Part shown: one piece after another, positions 8,799 through 16,917 of the stretch
How the letters are laid out: the number at the start of each line of letters is the position of its first letter
How positions within the stretch are numbered: position 1 is the first letter of the stretch
Assembly: GCF_030548465.1 (NCBI RefSeq)
Contig: NZ_JAUOSF010000002.1
Span: 124,001-188,000, forward strand
Direction: 5' to 3'
DNA: 64,000 nucleotides
Origin: Tamlana sp. 2_MG-2023
GTDB taxonomy: Bacteria; Bacteroidota; Bacteroidia; Flavobacteriales; Flavobacteriaceae
Program-made: the position numbers and the translations under genes
Notes under the pieces: model-generated
Database searches by the model: none
Told to the model about the DNA's origin: nothing
What the model saw: only the letters and a program-made list of their open reading frames with translations

Positions 8799-10838
8799 AT
8801 GAAAAAAATTATACTATTAATAATCATAAACTTAACAGGCGTTTTGGGGTTTGCTCAAGAAAATTTGTCTACTAAGTATGATTTAATGCCTTGGCCAAAG
8901 GACATTAAAGAGCATCCAAACAAATTTGTTATAGATAGTAGTCTCACTATTTCTATTACTTCAAATCAATCAGAGCGTGTTGAACACGCGGCCACACAGT
9001 TTTTAAGACGCTTAACCAATAGAACAGGCGTGTTTTTAAATGAAGGCTTTCCTTTAGAAAACAAAAAAGGAGACATTCAAATTCAATTTGATGAGGTTTC
9101 TAAACTTGATATAAAAAACAACGAATCTTATACTTTAACTGTAGAAGATTCTACAATAAAAATTTCAGCTAAAACAGATATTGGAGCCACTAGAGCGTTG
9201 GCTACTTTGTTACAATTAGTAGATCATAATGCTACTGAATACTTTATTCCTGGCGTTACTATTTCAGATGAACCACGATTTGTATGGAGAGGTTTAATGA
9301 TTGATGTTTCTAGACATTTTCAGCCTATAGATGTTTTAAAACGTAATTTAGACGCCATGGCTTCCATGAAAATGAATGTGTTTCATTGGCATTTAACCGA
9401 TGATCAAGGAATACGCATTGAGTCTAAAACGTATCCGAAGTTAACAGCATTAGCTTCCGACGGACTTTTCTACACTCATGAACAAATTAAAGATGTGGTT
9501 GCTTACGCGGATAGATTAGGTATTCGTGTAATACCAGAAATTGATGTTCCAGGTCATGCCACGGCATTTTTAACAGCTTATCCAGAGTTAGGGAGTAAAG
9601 ATGATTATGATTATTCTATTGAACGTTTTTCGGGGGTTTTCGATCCTACATTAAATCCAACAATTGATATCACTTATACATTCCTTGAAAACTTATTTGC
9701 TGAAATAACGCCATTGTTTCCAGATGAATATTTTCATATTGGTGGCGATGAGAATGAAGGAAAACATTGGGATGAAAGTAAAAGTATTCAGAAGTTTAAG
9801 AAGAAACATGGCTTAAAAACAAATCATGATTTACAAACTTATTTCAATGTGAAACTTGAGAAAATATTGAATAAGCAAGGTAAAAAGTTAATGGGTTGGG
9901 ATGAAATTATGACGCCCGATATGCCAACATCGGCAGTGATTCACTCATGGCGTGGCGAAAATGAAGGTTTAGCCAAAGGCGGTACTTTAATTGAAGCTGC
10001 TAAACAAGGCTATCAAACAGTATTATCCAACGGGTTTTACATCGATAGAATGCAGTCTGTAGCATACCATTACACCATTGAGCCTATTGGAGATGTAAAA
10101 TTAACAAACGCCGAACGTGAAAGAATTTTGGGAGGCGAAGCCACTATGTGGTGTGAGTTAGCTACACCTTTAACTATAGATTCAAGAATTTGGCCTCGAA
10201 CAGCTGCAATTGCAGAGCGTTTTTGGTCACCAAAAGAAATTAATAACGTTGATAATATGAGAACACGTTTAGAAGTCGTATCCTTTAATTTAGAAGAATT
10301 AGGTCTAGCCCATATTAAAAATCGTGCGGTTATTTTAAGAGGCATGACTAACCATCAAGACATTTCTTCATTATTAAGTTTGTCTAATCTTTGTGAACCG
10401 TTGAAAATTTATGCGAGAAACTTAGATGGTATTGAATATAAAACCTATTCGCCATTCAACTTATTTGCCGATGCTTGTGTGGCTGATGCTTCCGATGCTT
10501 TAAAATTTAATAAAGCTGTTTCAAAGTTTACAAAAGGAGGAGCAAGTACTTCTGTAGCAAACTATTTACAAAAATGGACAAATGATTATAAGGCTTTTAG
10601 TCAACTTCAAAAGAATCCTAAAATCACACCCTTAGAACCGTTATTTAAGAACTTAGCTTTGGTTTCAGAATTATTATCGGAAGCCATTCAAACGAAAAAA
10701 ATCTCAAAAGAAAGTATACAAACCATCGGGAACACTATGATCTTACTAAGGGAACCTGTTGCTGATGTAGAATTAATGATTGTGGATGCGTTAAATGATT
10801 TATCTCAATATTGTGAATCAAATTACTCAAGTAAATAA
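8799..10838 (+). CDS. GH20 beta-N-acetylhexosaminidase
   Basis: An exported exo-hexosaminidase of about 679 residues that removes terminal GlcNAc or GalNAc. From the ATG at 8799 the protein has a clean signal peptide ending near GFAQ; a TTG seven codons upstream would spoil it, so 8799 is preferred. A GH20b-type N-terminal domain (MPWPKDIKEHPNKFVID) precedes the catalytic barrel with WRGLMIDVSRHFQP, FHWHLTDDQGIRIESKTYP and the catalytic Asp-Glu pair in FHIGGDENEGKHW (about residues 316-317), which acts by substrate-assisted catalysis. The roughly 150-residue C-terminal region is helical and unassigned. The gene sits between the lipoprotein and the sugar kinase in the amino-sugar locus and probably works in the periplasm, where it would release the GlcNAc used by the kinase. 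Confidence 0.95.
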   Translation: MKKIILLIIINLTGVLGFAQENLSTKYDLMPWPKDIKEHPNKFVIDSSLTISITSNQSERVEHAATQFLRRLTNRTGVFLNEGFPLENKKGDIQIQFDEVSKLDIKNNESYTLTVEDSTIKISAKTDIGATRALATLLQLVDHNATEYFIPGVTISDEPRFVWRGLMIDVSRHFQPIDVLKRNLDAMASMKMNVFHWHLTDDQGIRIESKTYPKLTALASDGLFYTHEQIKDVVAYADRLGIRVIPEIDVPGHATAFLTAYPELGSKDDYDYSIERFSGVFDPTLNPTIDITYTFLENLFAEITPLFPDEYFHIGGDENEGKHWDESKSIQKFKKKHGLKTNHDLQTYFNVKLEKILNKQGKKLMGWDEIMTPDMPTSAVIHSWRGENEGLAKGGTLIEAAKQGYQTVLSNGFYIDRMQSVAYHYTIEPIGDVKLTNAERERILGGEATMWCELATPLTIDSRIWPRTAAIAERFWSPKEINNVDNMRTRLEVVSFNLEELGLAHIKNRAVILRGMTNHQDISSLLSLSNLCEPLKIYARNLDGIEYKTYSPFNLFADACVADASDALKFNKAVSKFTKGGASTSVANYLQKWTNDYKAFSQLQKNPKITPLEPLFKNLALVSELLSEAIQTKKISKESIQTIGNTMILLREPVADVELMIVDALNDLSQYCESNYSSK

Positions 10839-10841
10839 GTC

Positions 10842-11681
10842 ATGGTTTTAATAGCAGATAGCGGTTCTACAAAGTGTGATTGGATTTTATGTTCAAAGGA
10901 AAATAACGCACCTATTAGAATTAAAACAAAAGGTTTAAATCCTGCAATTTTATCTAAAAAGCAATTTGAAAAAATCATTTCGAGCAGTACCCATCTTGGT
11001 AATATTAAAGAGGTTGTTACCGATGTGAAATTTTTTGGAGCAGGTTGTGGTACCAAAAGAAATCAGAAAAAAGTAAATACCATTTTAGGTAATTATTTCC
11101 CAAATGCCATCGTGTATTCTAGTGAAGACACTATGGCCGCGGTTATGGCAACAACAAAGGAGCCTGCTGTGGTATGTATTTTAGGTACAGGATCAAACTG
11201 CTGTTATTTTGATGGTAGAAATATTCATTTAAAAGCGCCGTCTATGGGCTACATGCTTATGGATGAGGGTAGTGGAAACTACTTCGGAAAGGAACTTTTA
11301 AAGAGTTACTATTACGACACGATGCCAAGTGATTTAAAAACTGCATTTTCAGAAAGTTTTAATCTGAAAGAAAAGGACGTTATAAAAGGTTTGTATAAAT
11401 CGGCAAGACCAAATAAATATTTAGCTTCTTTTGCGCCATTTATGTTTCAACATGAAGAACATCCCTTTATTAAGGATTTGCTACAAAACGGTATGAATGT
11501 TTTTGTAGAAAATCATGTATTACGTTACAGAGAAACATTAAAAAGTGTGCCTGTACATTTTGTTGGTTCTATTGCTTATTTCGGGCAAGATTACATAAAA
11601 AAAGCACTTAACGCTAGAGGTATAGAAGCTGGGGTTTTTGTTAAAAGCCCGATAGATAATATTATAAAAAATCAATTATAA
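10842..11681 (+). CDS. BadF/BadG-family sugar kinase, probable N-acetylglucosamine kinase (copy 1)
   Basis: A 279-residue ASKHA-fold kinase of the BadF/BadG/BcrA family, the group that includes eukaryotic-type GlcNAc kinase. The phosphate-1 motif IADSGSTKCDW is at residues 4-14, the phosphate-2 motif ILGTGSNCCYF near 113-123, and GYMLMDEGSGNYFGKELL follows. It starts 3 bases after the GH20 stop, so it is tightly coupled to it. Phosphorylation of imported GlcNAc to GlcNAc-6-P is the likely role from context. A second, clearly homologous copy lies at 24817-25677 (shared SGSTK, RTKGLNPAIL-like, FFGAGCGT and PVHFVGSIAYF blocks). Which copy uses GlcNAc and which uses another amino sugar, such as MurNAc, cannot be told from sequence. 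Confidence 0.88.
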   Translation: MVLIADSGSTKCDWILCSKENNAPIRIKTKGLNPAILSKKQFEKIISSSTHLGNIKEVVTDVKFFGAGCGTKRNQKKVNTILGNYFPNAIVYSSEDTMAAVMATTKEPAVVCILGTGSNCCYFDGRNIHLKAPSMGYMLMDEGSGNYFGKELLKSYYYDTMPSDLKTAFSESFNLKEKDVIKGLYKSARPNKYLASFAPFMFQHEEHPFIKDLLQNGMNVFVENHVLRYRETLKSVPVHFVGSIAYFGQDYIKKALNARGIEAGVFVKSPIDNIIKNQL

Positions 11682-11691
11682 AGTTCTTGCA

Positions 11692-12024
11692 ATGCCGGTG
11701 TTAGTTATGAATTTAGAAAAGAAAACAGAAGATAGTAAATCGGACTTAGAAGCCTCAAAAATTGGTGTTGTGCCTAATCTTTTCATGTATAATAAGTACT
11801 TAAATTGGGTGAGTGGAGAGTTTGAATTGTATTTGCAGGACGATTCTAATGGTTTAAAAGTGTATTTCCCCTCTGGACATTTATCAGTTCGTTTAATACA
11901 GTCTAATAGGCAGGATATCTATTTTGAAATTTATGTAAAAAGTAAAAATAGAGCTTTTGGAACCCGTATTCATAACCAAGTGATTGAAGTTTTAAATCAG
12001 ATCTATAAACTTCAGAGCGTTTAG
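11692..12024 (+). CDS. Conserved-looking small protein of unknown function
   Basis: A 110-residue cytoplasmic protein with no signal peptide or membrane segment; a second in-frame ATG at 11707 (MNLEKK) may be the true start. The first 35 residues are charged. The rest looks like a compact alpha/beta domain with several strands (FELYLQDDSNGLKVYFPSG, LSVRLIQSNRQDIYFEIYVK) and a C-terminal helix (RIHNQVIEVLNQIYKL). It follows the kinase by 10 bases and closes the plus-strand amino-sugar locus; its end overlaps the convergent methyltransferase gene by 4 bases. I do not recognise the family. Confidence 0.7.
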   Translation: MPVLVMNLEKKTEDSKSDLEASKIGVVPNLFMYNKYLNWVSGEFELYLQDDSNGLKVYFPSGHLSVRLIQSNRQDIYFEIYVKSKNRAFGTRIHNQVIEVLNQIYKLQSV

Positions 12025-13199
12025 ACTTTAGAAGTTATAATCACTATTTTTTCATCATTGAAATTTGTGGTAAAGAATAAATAGCGGTTACCGCCATCTT
12101 TTATTTTGAACTTTTTACGGATGTTTTGAACGGTTTCAGGGAAATTGCGAGTGGTAATATTTGCTTTTGAAACACCTAATTTCTTAATCTCTTTTTTATT
12201 GAAAGGAAAAACCTGTTCAATTTTGAAGCGTCTTCCCGGAAATTCTATTAATCTATCGTTTGTATATAAATGGGAGTGCTTGTGGAGTTTATAAATATCT
12301 AGTTGTTCTGAAACACTTTCAAAGGCTCCCGCTTTTAATACAGAGACGTTAGGTTCGTATAGAAAGGATTGTGGTTTACTATAGTTGGAGTTAGCTCGTT
12401 TTTCATCACTTAAAACAAAATTAAACACTTCATTGCTGTCTTTTTTTAGGTTTACCGTTTTAATGCTTATTTCATCAGTAAAATCTCGGTCTAAAACCCA
12501 TAATAATTCCTTTACTTCATTGTTAAAAGCAACAATATGAATGGTTTTTACAAGTTTCAACTCGTTTATACCAATGGTTAAATCGAGTAGTGGAGATGTT
12601 TTTATAAGAATGTTATTGGAATGACTAAAAAGCAAATCAAGATTTTCAGGTACGTTTGGCAAACAGTCGTTTAAAAAGAATACCTTACCCTTGCTATCAT
12701 GGCGTCGAGAAGGATCGATGTAAATCCAGTCAAAACGGCTTTTTGAAGTCTTTAAATACGCAATACCATCACCTGTAATCGTTGATATGTTTTCTGCTTT
12801 TAATTGTTTGAAATTATGATTTACAATCGCAGAAAGTGACGAGTTTATTTCACAATGTGTAACACATTTAAATTGTTTTGAAAAATAATAACAATCTACG
12901 CCAAAGCCACCTGTTAAATCTATTATTGAGTCTCCAGAAATAAGCTGTGCTTTATATTGGGCTGTAATTTCAGAAGAGGTTTGTTCAATGTTTAATTTAT
13001 TTGGAAAGTAAATATTTTCACATTTAAACCACGTTGATAGCTTGAATGTACAGCGGTTTTTAGCCTCAATCTGCTCAACGATTTCTTTGATATCGACATC
13101 TTGGAAATCAACACCTTTTAGTAAAAGTGAAGAAACATCAGATTTCAAATGTGATGTAATGAAACTCTGAATTTCAGTATTTAGAATCTTAGGGTTCAA
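12021..13199 (-). CDS. Class I SAM-dependent methyltransferase with THUMP-like domain
   Basis: A 392-residue protein resembling the Bacteroidota family related to Porphyromonas PG_1098. The central Rossmann methyltransferase has motif I in DLTGGFGVDCYYFS (about 94-107), followed by VTHCEINSSLSAIVNHNF and the DWIYIDPSRRHDSKG block near 155-170. A C-terminal domain (about 290-392) resembles the THUMP-like/ferredoxin-like extension of this family, which suggests an RNA substrate. It lies 8 bases downstream of the AI-2E transporter gene, at the end of a long minus-strand operon that contains several RNA-modifying enzymes. The specific modified nucleotide is unknown. Confidence 0.85.
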   Translation of the reverse strand: MNPKILNTEIQSFITSHLKSDVSSLLLKGVDFQDVDIKEIVEQIEAKNRCTFKLSTWFKCENIYFPNKLNIEQTSSEITAQYKAQLISGDSIIDLTGGFGVDCYYFSKQFKCVTHCEINSSLSAIVNHNFKQLKAENISTITGDGIAYLKTSKSRFDWIYIDPSRRHDSKGKVFFLNDCLPNVPENLDLLFSHSNNILIKTSPLLDLTIGINELKLVKTIHIVAFNNEVKELLWVLDRDFTDEISIKTVNLKKDSNEVFNFVLSDEKRANSNYSKPQSFLYEPNVSVLKAGAFESVSEQLDIYKLHKHSHLYTNDRLIEFPGRRFKIEQVFPFNKKEIKKLGVSKANITTRNFPETVQNIRKKFKIKDGGNRYLFFTTNFNDEKIVIITSKV

Positions 13200-13207
13200 C
13201 GTTTTAA

Positions 13208-14296
13208 TTAAATATTTTCGGTGAATTTCTTAACGATTCTATTCTCAGACAAATATTCTTTCAAAATCACTTTTATAGCCGTATAGGCCGGAATTGCAAT
13301 GATTAAACCAACAACACCAAATAAAATTCCTGTAACTAAAATGATTAAGAATATTTCTAGAGGGTGTGATTTTACGCTTTTTGAGAAAATAATAGGCTGA
13401 CTTACAAAATTATCAATAAGTTGTCCAATCATAAACACAACTAATACCCAGAAAGTTTTAGGTAAAATGTATGCGAAAAACTCATGACCAATGTTGCTCG
13501 TCATGGTAAGTGTCATCATTAATATGATACTTATAAACGGTCCTACGTATGGAATTAAATTTAGTAAGGCACATAAAAAGGCAATAACAATGGGATTTTG
13601 AACGCCTATAACGAGTAAACCAGTCATGTAAATGATAAACAAGATTGAAATCTGACAAATAAGTCCAACAAAATATCTTGAGAGTAAGTTTCTAATTTTT
13701 AAAAATGAATTTCTAAACTGATTTTCTCTATGCTCTGGAACCAAAATTAAAAGCGTATTTTCTAATAAAGTACGATCTTTTAAGAAAAAGAAGCTTATAA
13801 ATAATACAGAAAAAAGACCAATACTAAAGCTTCCTAAACCGCTTACAATAGAGTTAAGAACATCTGGTATAAACGAGAAATCTAGTTTTTCTAAAAACTT
13901 AATACCTTTGAAAGATTCTGCAAGTTGATTTCCTTCGAGGTTGAAATTTGAAACAAAATCAGAATAGATATGTTCCACATTGGCTTCAAGTTTTTTAATA
14001 TCTAATAAAGATAAGTTATGCCCCTGTTCTACAACCAATGGAACAAATAATCCGCCAAGACCAATCATTACTCCTAATAGCATGAAGATGGTAATGATAA
14101 CTGCAATGTTTTTCTCAATTTTAAGCATGCGCTCCAAAAATTGCACTAATGGCCTGCAGATTAAAGCGGTAACCGCTGCAATAGCGATATAAGCGATTAC
14201 AAAACGTACCTCGTACAGGAAAAATAAAAATATACCTAATGCAACTAAGGTTAGTACAGCTCTTACAATACCGCTCGAAATAGTTTTTGATTTCAA
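13208..14296 (-). CDS. AI-2E family transporter (PF01594) membrane protein
   Basis: A 362-residue polytopic inner-membrane protein with about seven or eight hydrophobic segments: paired segments near the N-terminus (AVLTLVALGIFLFFLYEVRF, IAVIITIFMLLGVMIGLG), a soluble stretch at about 80-145, and a conserved C-terminal half containing NLIPYVGPFISIIL and PLEIFLIILVTGILFGVVG. This layout is the AI-2E exporter/permease family; members have been linked to autoinducer export, sodium/proton antiport or unknown substrates, so the substrate here is open. It lies 58 bases after the SpoU methyltransferase gene and 8 before the THUMP-like methyltransferase gene. Confidence 0.92.
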   Translation of the reverse strand: MKSKTISSGIVRAVLTLVALGIFLFFLYEVRFVIAYIAIAAVTALICRPLVQFLERMLKIEKNIAVIITIFMLLGVMIGLGGLFVPLVVEQGHNLSLLDIKKLEANVEHIYSDFVSNFNLEGNQLAESFKGIKFLEKLDFSFIPDVLNSIVSGLGSFSIGLFSVLFISFFFLKDRTLLENTLLILVPEHRENQFRNSFLKIRNLLSRYFVGLICQISILFIIYMTGLLVIGVQNPIVIAFLCALLNLIPYVGPFISIILMMTLTMTSNIGHEFFAYILPKTFWVLVVFMIGQLIDNFVSQPIIFSKSVKSHPLEIFLIILVTGILFGVVGLIIAIPAYTAIKVILKEYLSENRIVKKFTENI

Positions 14297-14354
14297 ATTA
14301 TGAATTTTGATAAGGAAGTAAAACTAATCAAATAAAATAACAATAGAAAATTGT

Positions 14355-14855
14355 TTATTGTAATTGCTTAGTAGCTTCGTATAAAGCAATGTTTGTAGCT
14401 TGCACAACATTCATACTGCTGTTTTGTCCAAACATATCTATATGAAGAATTTGGTTAGAAATCTTTAAAATAGCTTCTGAAACACCAAAGTTTTCATCAC
14501 CAATAACAAAAGCGATAGGCTGTGCTTTTGAAAATTCAAATTGATGAATGGGAACACTTTCATTCGTAATTTCAATTGAGATAATTTGATAACCTTTATT
14601 TATTAAACCTTCAACAACCGCTGTAGCCGACTCGTTAATTTCGTAAGGAACAAATTTTTCCGTAGCTCTTGAGGTTTTTGCCATTTTGCGTCCTAACGTG
14701 ATATTTTGTCCGCATAAAATTATTTTTTCAACACCAAAAGCATCGGCAACTCGAAATAAACTTCCAAGGTTTGGAGCATTAGTAACGTTGTCGCAAACCA
14801 ATGTGATAGGAAAAGTACGTTTTTCGAAGTTTGTATTGTAGTGGTTGAGCTGCAT
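14355..14855 (-). CDS. TrmH/SpoU-family RNA 2'-O-methyltransferase
   Basis: A 166-residue knotted (SPOUT) methyltransferase. Motif 1 is NAPNLGSLFRVADAFG (about 27-42) with its conserved Asn and Arg. Motif 2 is IAFVIGDENFGV (about 115-126), where most family members have the GxExxG pattern. Motif 3 is MNVVQATNIALYEA near the C-terminus, which forms the SAM-binding knot. It is compact and lacks the N-terminal substrate-recognition domain of RlmB. The target 2'-hydroxyl in tRNA or rRNA cannot be predicted. It is co-directional with rsmE and tsaD, 25 bases after the DUF4159 gene. Confidence 0.9.
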   Translation of the reverse strand: MQLNHYNTNFEKRTFPITLVCDNVTNAPNLGSLFRVADAFGVEKIILCGQNITLGRKMAKTSRATEKFVPYEINESATAVVEGLINKGYQIISIEITNESVPIHQFEFSKAQPIAFVIGDENFGVSEAILKISNQILHIDMFGQNSSMNVVQATNIALYEATKQLQ

Positions 14856-14880
14856 TTAAATTATAACGGATCTTAAATTA

Positions 14881-15522
14881 TTAATTTTCAAAAGCATATT
14901 TAACAATATTAGCACCCATTTTTAGTGCTTTTTCACGAACATTCTCTGTATCGTTATGTACGCCTTGATCTTCCCAACCATCCCCTAAATCACTTTCATA
15001 AGTAAAAAGAAGGATTAGGCGGTCGTCTTGAAAAATACCGAAAGCTTGCGGGCGCTTACCATCATGTTCATGGATTTTTGGCAGACCATTTGGGAATTTA
15101 TATTCAATATTAAAAATAGCATGATTAGTAGGGATTTCAAGCAAATCTTTATTAGGAAATACCTTTTTTAACTCCTTTGAGATGTAGGGTTGCATGCCGT
15201 AATTATCGTCGATATGAAGAAAACCTCCAGAAATTAAATAATTGCGCAGGTTTTCAGCATCATTTTCATCAAAAAATACGTTTCCGTGTCCTGTCATATG
15301 TAAAAACGGATATTGGAAAATATCCAAACTTCCTGTTTCTACGGTTTGAGGTTTCGGGTTTATTTTAGTGTTTATATTGCTATTGCAAAACTGAATTAAG
15401 TTTGGTAAAGCTGTTGGGTTACCATACCAATCACCACCGCCTTTGTACTTTAAAATAGCCAAATCCTGAGCAAAAATCCCGAAAGAAAGTAAACAGAAAC
15501 TAAAAATAAAAAATAACCTCAT
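14881..15522 (-). CDS. DUF4159 domain-containing exported protein
   Basis: A 213-residue protein with a signal peptide (ending near FGIFAQ). The mature protein is a single DUF4159 domain: LAILKYKGGGDWYGNPTAL at the start, then FLHMTGHGNVFFDENDAENLRNYL and GGFLHIDDNYGM, which resemble the flavodoxin/glutamine-amidotransferase-like fold found next to aerotolerance-type genes in other Bacteroidota. A conserved HAIFNIEYKFPNGLPKIHEHDG stretch is shared by homologues. Function is unknown. It lies 6 bases after rsmE in the RNA-modification operon, although its export signal puts its product in the periplasm. Confidence 0.85.
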   Translation of the reverse strand: MRLFFIFSFCLLSFGIFAQDLAILKYKGGGDWYGNPTALPNLIQFCNSNINTKINPKPQTVETGSLDIFQYPFLHMTGHGNVFFDENDAENLRNYLISGGFLHIDDNYGMQPYISKELKKVFPNKDLLEIPTNHAIFNIEYKFPNGLPKIHEHDGKRPQAFGIFQDDRLILLFTYESDLGDGWEDQGVHNDTENVREKALKMGANIVKYAFEN

Positions 15523-15528
15523 GTTTAA

Positions 15529-16233
15529 TTATTCGTTTGTATAAGTTACAGAATGACAGGCAACAATAGCAGCAGTTTCTGTTCTTAACCTGGTTTCTCC
15601 TAAAGTTATAGGAATAAATTTGTTTTGTAATGCTAACTCAATTTCTTTAGTCGAAAAATCGCCTTCTGGCCCAATTAAAATAGTAACATCTGTATTGGGG
15701 TTTAGCAATTGCTTTAAGGATTTCTTATTGGTTTCTTCACAATGTGCAATAAAAAGCTCGCCTGAAAAGTCTTGTTCTATAAAATCTTTAAAGTTTATAG
15801 GCGCATTTAATTGCGGTAAATAGCAATTTAATGATTGCTTCATGGCCGATTGTAAAATACGATCAAAACGCTCTGTTTTTACTATTTTACGTTCGCTATG
15901 ATCGCAAATAATAGGCGTGATGCTTTCAATACCAATTTCGGTAGCTTTTTCTAAAAACCATTCGTAACGATCGTTCATTTTTGTTGGAGCAACAGCCAGG
16001 TGTAATTTGAAATCTCGTGGTTTTTGCTGTGTTTTAGAAATGATGTTGGCTGCACATTTATTAATGTTTGGTAAAGCGATTTCTGCCGTAAACAACCAAC
16101 CATTTCCGTTTGTTATGTGCAAAATGTCCCCAACAGTTTTACGTAACACTTTTACAATGTGTCTGCTCTCCGTTTTATCAAATAACAACTGAGTAGTTGT
16201 TTCGTTTATTTCTGGGTTATAGAAAAGTTGCAT
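15529..16233 (-). CDS. rsmE: 16S rRNA (uracil(1498)-N(3))-methyltransferase
   Basis: A 234-residue RsmE. The N-terminal PUA-like domain begins MQLFYNPEINE and includes ESRHIVKVLRKTVGD. The C-terminal SPOUT domain has the family signatures KMNDRYEWFLEKATEIGI, LIGPEGDFSTKEIELAL and LGETRLRTETAAIVAC, the latter being the SAM-binding knot. It methylates N3 of U1498 in the ribosomal decoding region. Its start is 2 bases from the stop of the PpiC gene and its stop is 6 bases before the DUF4159 gene, so these form one transcript. Confidence 0.96.
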   Translation of the reverse strand: MQLFYNPEINETTTQLLFDKTESRHIVKVLRKTVGDILHITNGNGWLFTAEIALPNINKCAANIISKTQQKPRDFKLHLAVAPTKMNDRYEWFLEKATEIGIESITPIICDHSERKIVKTERFDRILQSAMKQSLNCYLPQLNAPINFKDFIEQDFSGELFIAHCEETNKKSLKQLLNPNTDVTILIGPEGDFSTKEIELALQNKFIPITLGETRLRTETAAIVACHSVTYTNE

Positions 16234-16235
16234 TT

Positions 16236-16871
16236 TTATTTTCTTTCAGTAACTTTTAAAACTTGTAATTCTGAAATTTCTTTAGGCTCATGTGTTTTTA
16301 AAACTACGTAATATCTATTTGTTTCTGGTAAATCTACCGTGTACAGTTCGTTTAATTCATGATTGTTACCTGTAAAACTTTGTTCTAAGGCAGTATCTAA
16401 TTTACCTTTAGTAAACCAACCGGTATCACCACCTTTTTCAGCACGAGCATCCATGGAATACTGTTTAACTAAAAATTCAAAAGGCGCACCATCTTTATAG
16501 TTTGCCATAATTTTAGCCCTCACTGAATTTATTTCGCTTAAATCGTACTTAGCACCATTAAGGTAAATATATGACACGCGATTATAGGTGTTACTTGTTT
16601 TACTCATGATTTTATAATAAATCTTTTCGTATTCGCGATCAACAACTTCCGTGCTACCAACATTCTTTTTAAAAAGTTTGGTGGCTAGTTCCGTTTTATG
16701 TTTTTCTTCATTAAAAGTAATTAATTTATTCTTCTTCGATTTTTTAGATTTTAAATATTCATCGGCTTGCTCAGGGTTTTCAATGTTTTTTAATTCTTTT
16801 TTAACCGATGTCTGCGCATGAAAAGATGAAATAGTAATAAAAAATAAAAGAGTAAGTAGTTTTTTAATCAT
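16236..16871 (-). CDS. PpiC/parvulin-type peptidyl-prolyl isomerase, exported
   Basis: A 211-residue protein with a signal peptide (cut after FHAQ). A lysine-rich linker (EYLKSKKSKKNKLITF) leads to a single parvulin domain at about 95-195 with VRAKIMANYKDGAPFEFLV, YSMDARAEKGGDTGWFTKG and the final YYVVLKTHEPKE strand. It is shorter than SurA and has one isomerase domain, so it is likely a periplasmic folding helper for outer-membrane proteins. The gene sits between tsaD (46 bases) and rsmE (2 bases). Confidence 0.9.
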   Translation of the reverse strand: MIKKLLTLLFFITISSFHAQTSVKKELKNIENPEQADEYLKSKKSKKNKLITFNEEKHKTELATKLFKKNVGSTEVVDREYEKIYYKIMSKTSNTYNRVSYIYLNGAKYDLSEINSVRAKIMANYKDGAPFEFLVKQYSMDARAEKGGDTGWFTKGKLDTALEQSFTGNNHELNELYTVDLPETNRYYVVLKTHEPKEISELQVLKVTERK

Positions 16872-16917
16872 AGGTTTGGGGTTTTGGGGCTAGGTTATAT
16901 TATTTTTTTTTAAAGGT

